6,598 bases of DNA from Armatimonadota bacterium. GTDB taxonomy: Bacteria; Armatimonadota; Zipacnadia; Zipacnadales; UBA11051. Positions 5,607-6,598 of this stretch are shown piece after piece. How positions within the stretch are numbered: the stretch's first letter is position 1; every line of letters begins with the position of its first letter. Location of the stretch: the NCBI GenBank assembly GCA_003542955.1, contig DPJP01000384.1, positions 8,659 through 15,256 on the forward strand, in the 5' to 3' direction. The notes beneath the pieces are model-generated. The model searched no databases. It was not told the origin of the DNA and saw only the letters and a list, made by a program, of their open reading frames with translations. Both the position numbers and the translations under genes were made by a program.

Positions 5607-6598
5607 GTGTTCGCGCAACCTGAAGACGTCCTGTTCTACATCCAGAATGAAGACATCCAGGCGGTGGACCTCAAGACGATTGACTTACCGGGGCGCTGGC
5701 GGAGTGTGACCGTCCCCGCGGGCTACGTGACGGAGGACGCTCTCGCTCACGGTGTGGGCGTTGATACGTCGAGCTATGCGGGCTACAAGAAGGTCGAGGC
5801 CGGAGACATGCGTGTGGTGCCGGATATCTCCACGGGCATGCTCGATAAGTACCGCGAGGCGAAGACACTCAGCTTCATCTGCGACATCGTCGAGCCCACC
5901 ACCGGCGTGCCGTACGGGCGTGACCCGCGGGGTATCGCGCGCGCCGCGGCACAGCACTTCAGCACCGTAGTGCCCTCGGGCGAGCCCGTCTTCTCCCCGG
6001 AGCTGGAGTACTACATCTTCTCGGATGTCCGCTACCAATCCAGTCTCGAGTCCGCCGGCTACAGTGTCGACTCCGATGAGGCGCCCTGGAACTCGGCGGC
6101 GGACGAGATGCCCAACCTCGGCTACAAACTCCCCGCCCACGGTGGGTACCACGCGGTCCCTCCGCGCGACCATCTCCATGATCTGCGCACCCGCATGATG
6201 CTGGCGATTGAAGCCGCCGGCATCGAGGGCCACTACCACCACCATGAGGTGGGCGGGCCGGGGCAGGTCGAGGTCGAGATCGGCTTTGGCGGGCTCGTCG
6301 AGATGGCCGATGCCGTCATGGTCATGAAGCACATCATCCGCAACGAGGCCTATCAGGCCGGCATGACGTCGACATTCATGCCCAAGCCGCTGTTCGGCGA
6401 GGCCGGCAACGGCATGCATGTCCATCAGTACATCGCCGACGGCGGGAAGTCACTGTTCTGGGACCCCGACGGGGAGCACTACAACCTCAGCAAGCTGGCA
6501 CTCAACTGGATTGGCGGTCTGCTCAAGCACTCAGCCGCCCTGCTGGCATTCACGAGCCCGTCAACGAACTCTTTCAAGCGCCTGGTGCCCGGCTACGA
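5607..6598 (+). CDS. glnA: Type I glutamine synthetase (3' truncated by the window)
   Basis: The frame gives 330 residues (MFAQPEDVLFYIQ...FKRLVPGY) of a protein that normally has about 440-470. It forms glutamine from glutamate, ammonia and ATP in the cytoplasm as a dodecamer. The beta-grasp N-terminal domain includes LPGRWRSVTVPA (27-38) and VDTSS (52-56), where Asp53 corresponds to the ammonium-site aspartate. Metal ligands, by correspondence with the Salmonella enzyme, are Glu132 and Glu134 (PELEYYIF), Glu214 (HHHEV), Glu222 (GQVEVE) and His271 (GNGMHVHQ); all are present. TFMPKPLFGE (256-265) and SFKRLVPGY (322-330) are also typical. The segment around DEAPWNS to HGGYHAVPP (157-186) matches the region present in GSI-beta enzymes and missing from GSI-alpha, so this looks like GSI-beta. 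The adenylylation tyrosine would lie beyond the window. A strong Shine-Dalgarno and promoter precede it. The usual FDGSS motif is VDTSS here. Confidence 0.96.
   Translation, partial: MFAQPEDVLFYIQNEDIQAVDLKTIDLPGRWRSVTVPAGYVTEDALAHGVGVDTSSYAGYKKVEAGDMRVVPDISTGMLDKYREAKTLSFICDIVEPTTGVPYGRDPRGIARAAAQHFSTVVPSGEPVFSPELEYYIFSDVRYQSSLESAGYSVDSDEAPWNSAADEMPNLGYKLPAHGGYHAVPPRDHLHDLRTRMMLAIEAAGIEGHYHHHEVGGPGQVEVEIGFGGLVEMADAVMVMKHIIRNEAYQAGMTSTFMPKPLFGEAGNGMHVHQYIADGGKSLFWDPDGEHYNLSKLALNWIGGLLKHSAALLAFTSPSTNSFKRLVPGY

Noticed and set aside
5685..6425. A 246-codon - strand open frame within glnA
   Set aside because: It lies opposite unmistakable glutamine synthetase motifs and has no recognisable domain; it is an antisense shadow.

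Overview
This is a GC-rich bacterial chromosomal window. It holds one partial gene end, two co-directional genes, one very large convergent gene, and the first two thirds of a divergently transcribed glutamine synthetase gene. Base composition is high-GC throughout. The mix of a secreted protein that looks like the YesU/DUF1961-DUF6250 group, a Gfo/Idh/MocA oxidoreductase, a giant tetratricopeptide-like helical protein with a C-terminal membrane domain, and a type I glutamine synthetase suggests a free-living GC-rich lineage such as Planctomycetota, Armatimonadota or a similar environmental phylum. That placement is an impression from gene style, not a demonstrated assignment. I see no mobile elements, CRISPR arrays, tRNA or rRNA genes.

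Left part (1-2437, all + strand): the last 64 codons of an unrecognised helical, charged protein end at 197. After a 45-nt gap come an exported protein of 411 residues with two beta-sandwich-like domains (243-1478) and a 320-residue Gfo/Idh/MocA-type dehydrogenase (1475-2437). The last two overlap by an ATGA and are probably translationally coupled. Together they suggest a small carbohydrate-handling unit: a secreted carbohydrate-binding or -processing module and a cytoplasmic NAD(P)-dependent sugar oxidoreductase. The substrate cannot be read from the sequence.

Middle part (2441-5179, - strand): a 912-residue protein with about 760 residues of helical, TPR-like repeats followed by four predicted membrane segments. 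The four segments look like a duplicated two-helix hairpin. It converges on the dehydrogenase with only 3 bp between the stop codons.

Right part (5180-6598): a roughly 430-bp divergent intergenic region leads to glnA. It contains a near-consensus sigma-70 promoter (TTGACT-17 nt-TACAAT), a leader of about 175 nt with a perfect 12-bp palindrome, repeated ACCCGG blocks that can form mutually exclusive hairpins, and a strong Shine-Dalgarno before a GTG start. The visible 330 residues of glutamine synthetase keep the metal-binding glutamates and histidine and look like the GSI-beta type; the gene runs off the window.

The most interesting items are the architecture of the 912-residue protein and the structured leader of glnA. 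No complete new system can be claimed from this window alone.
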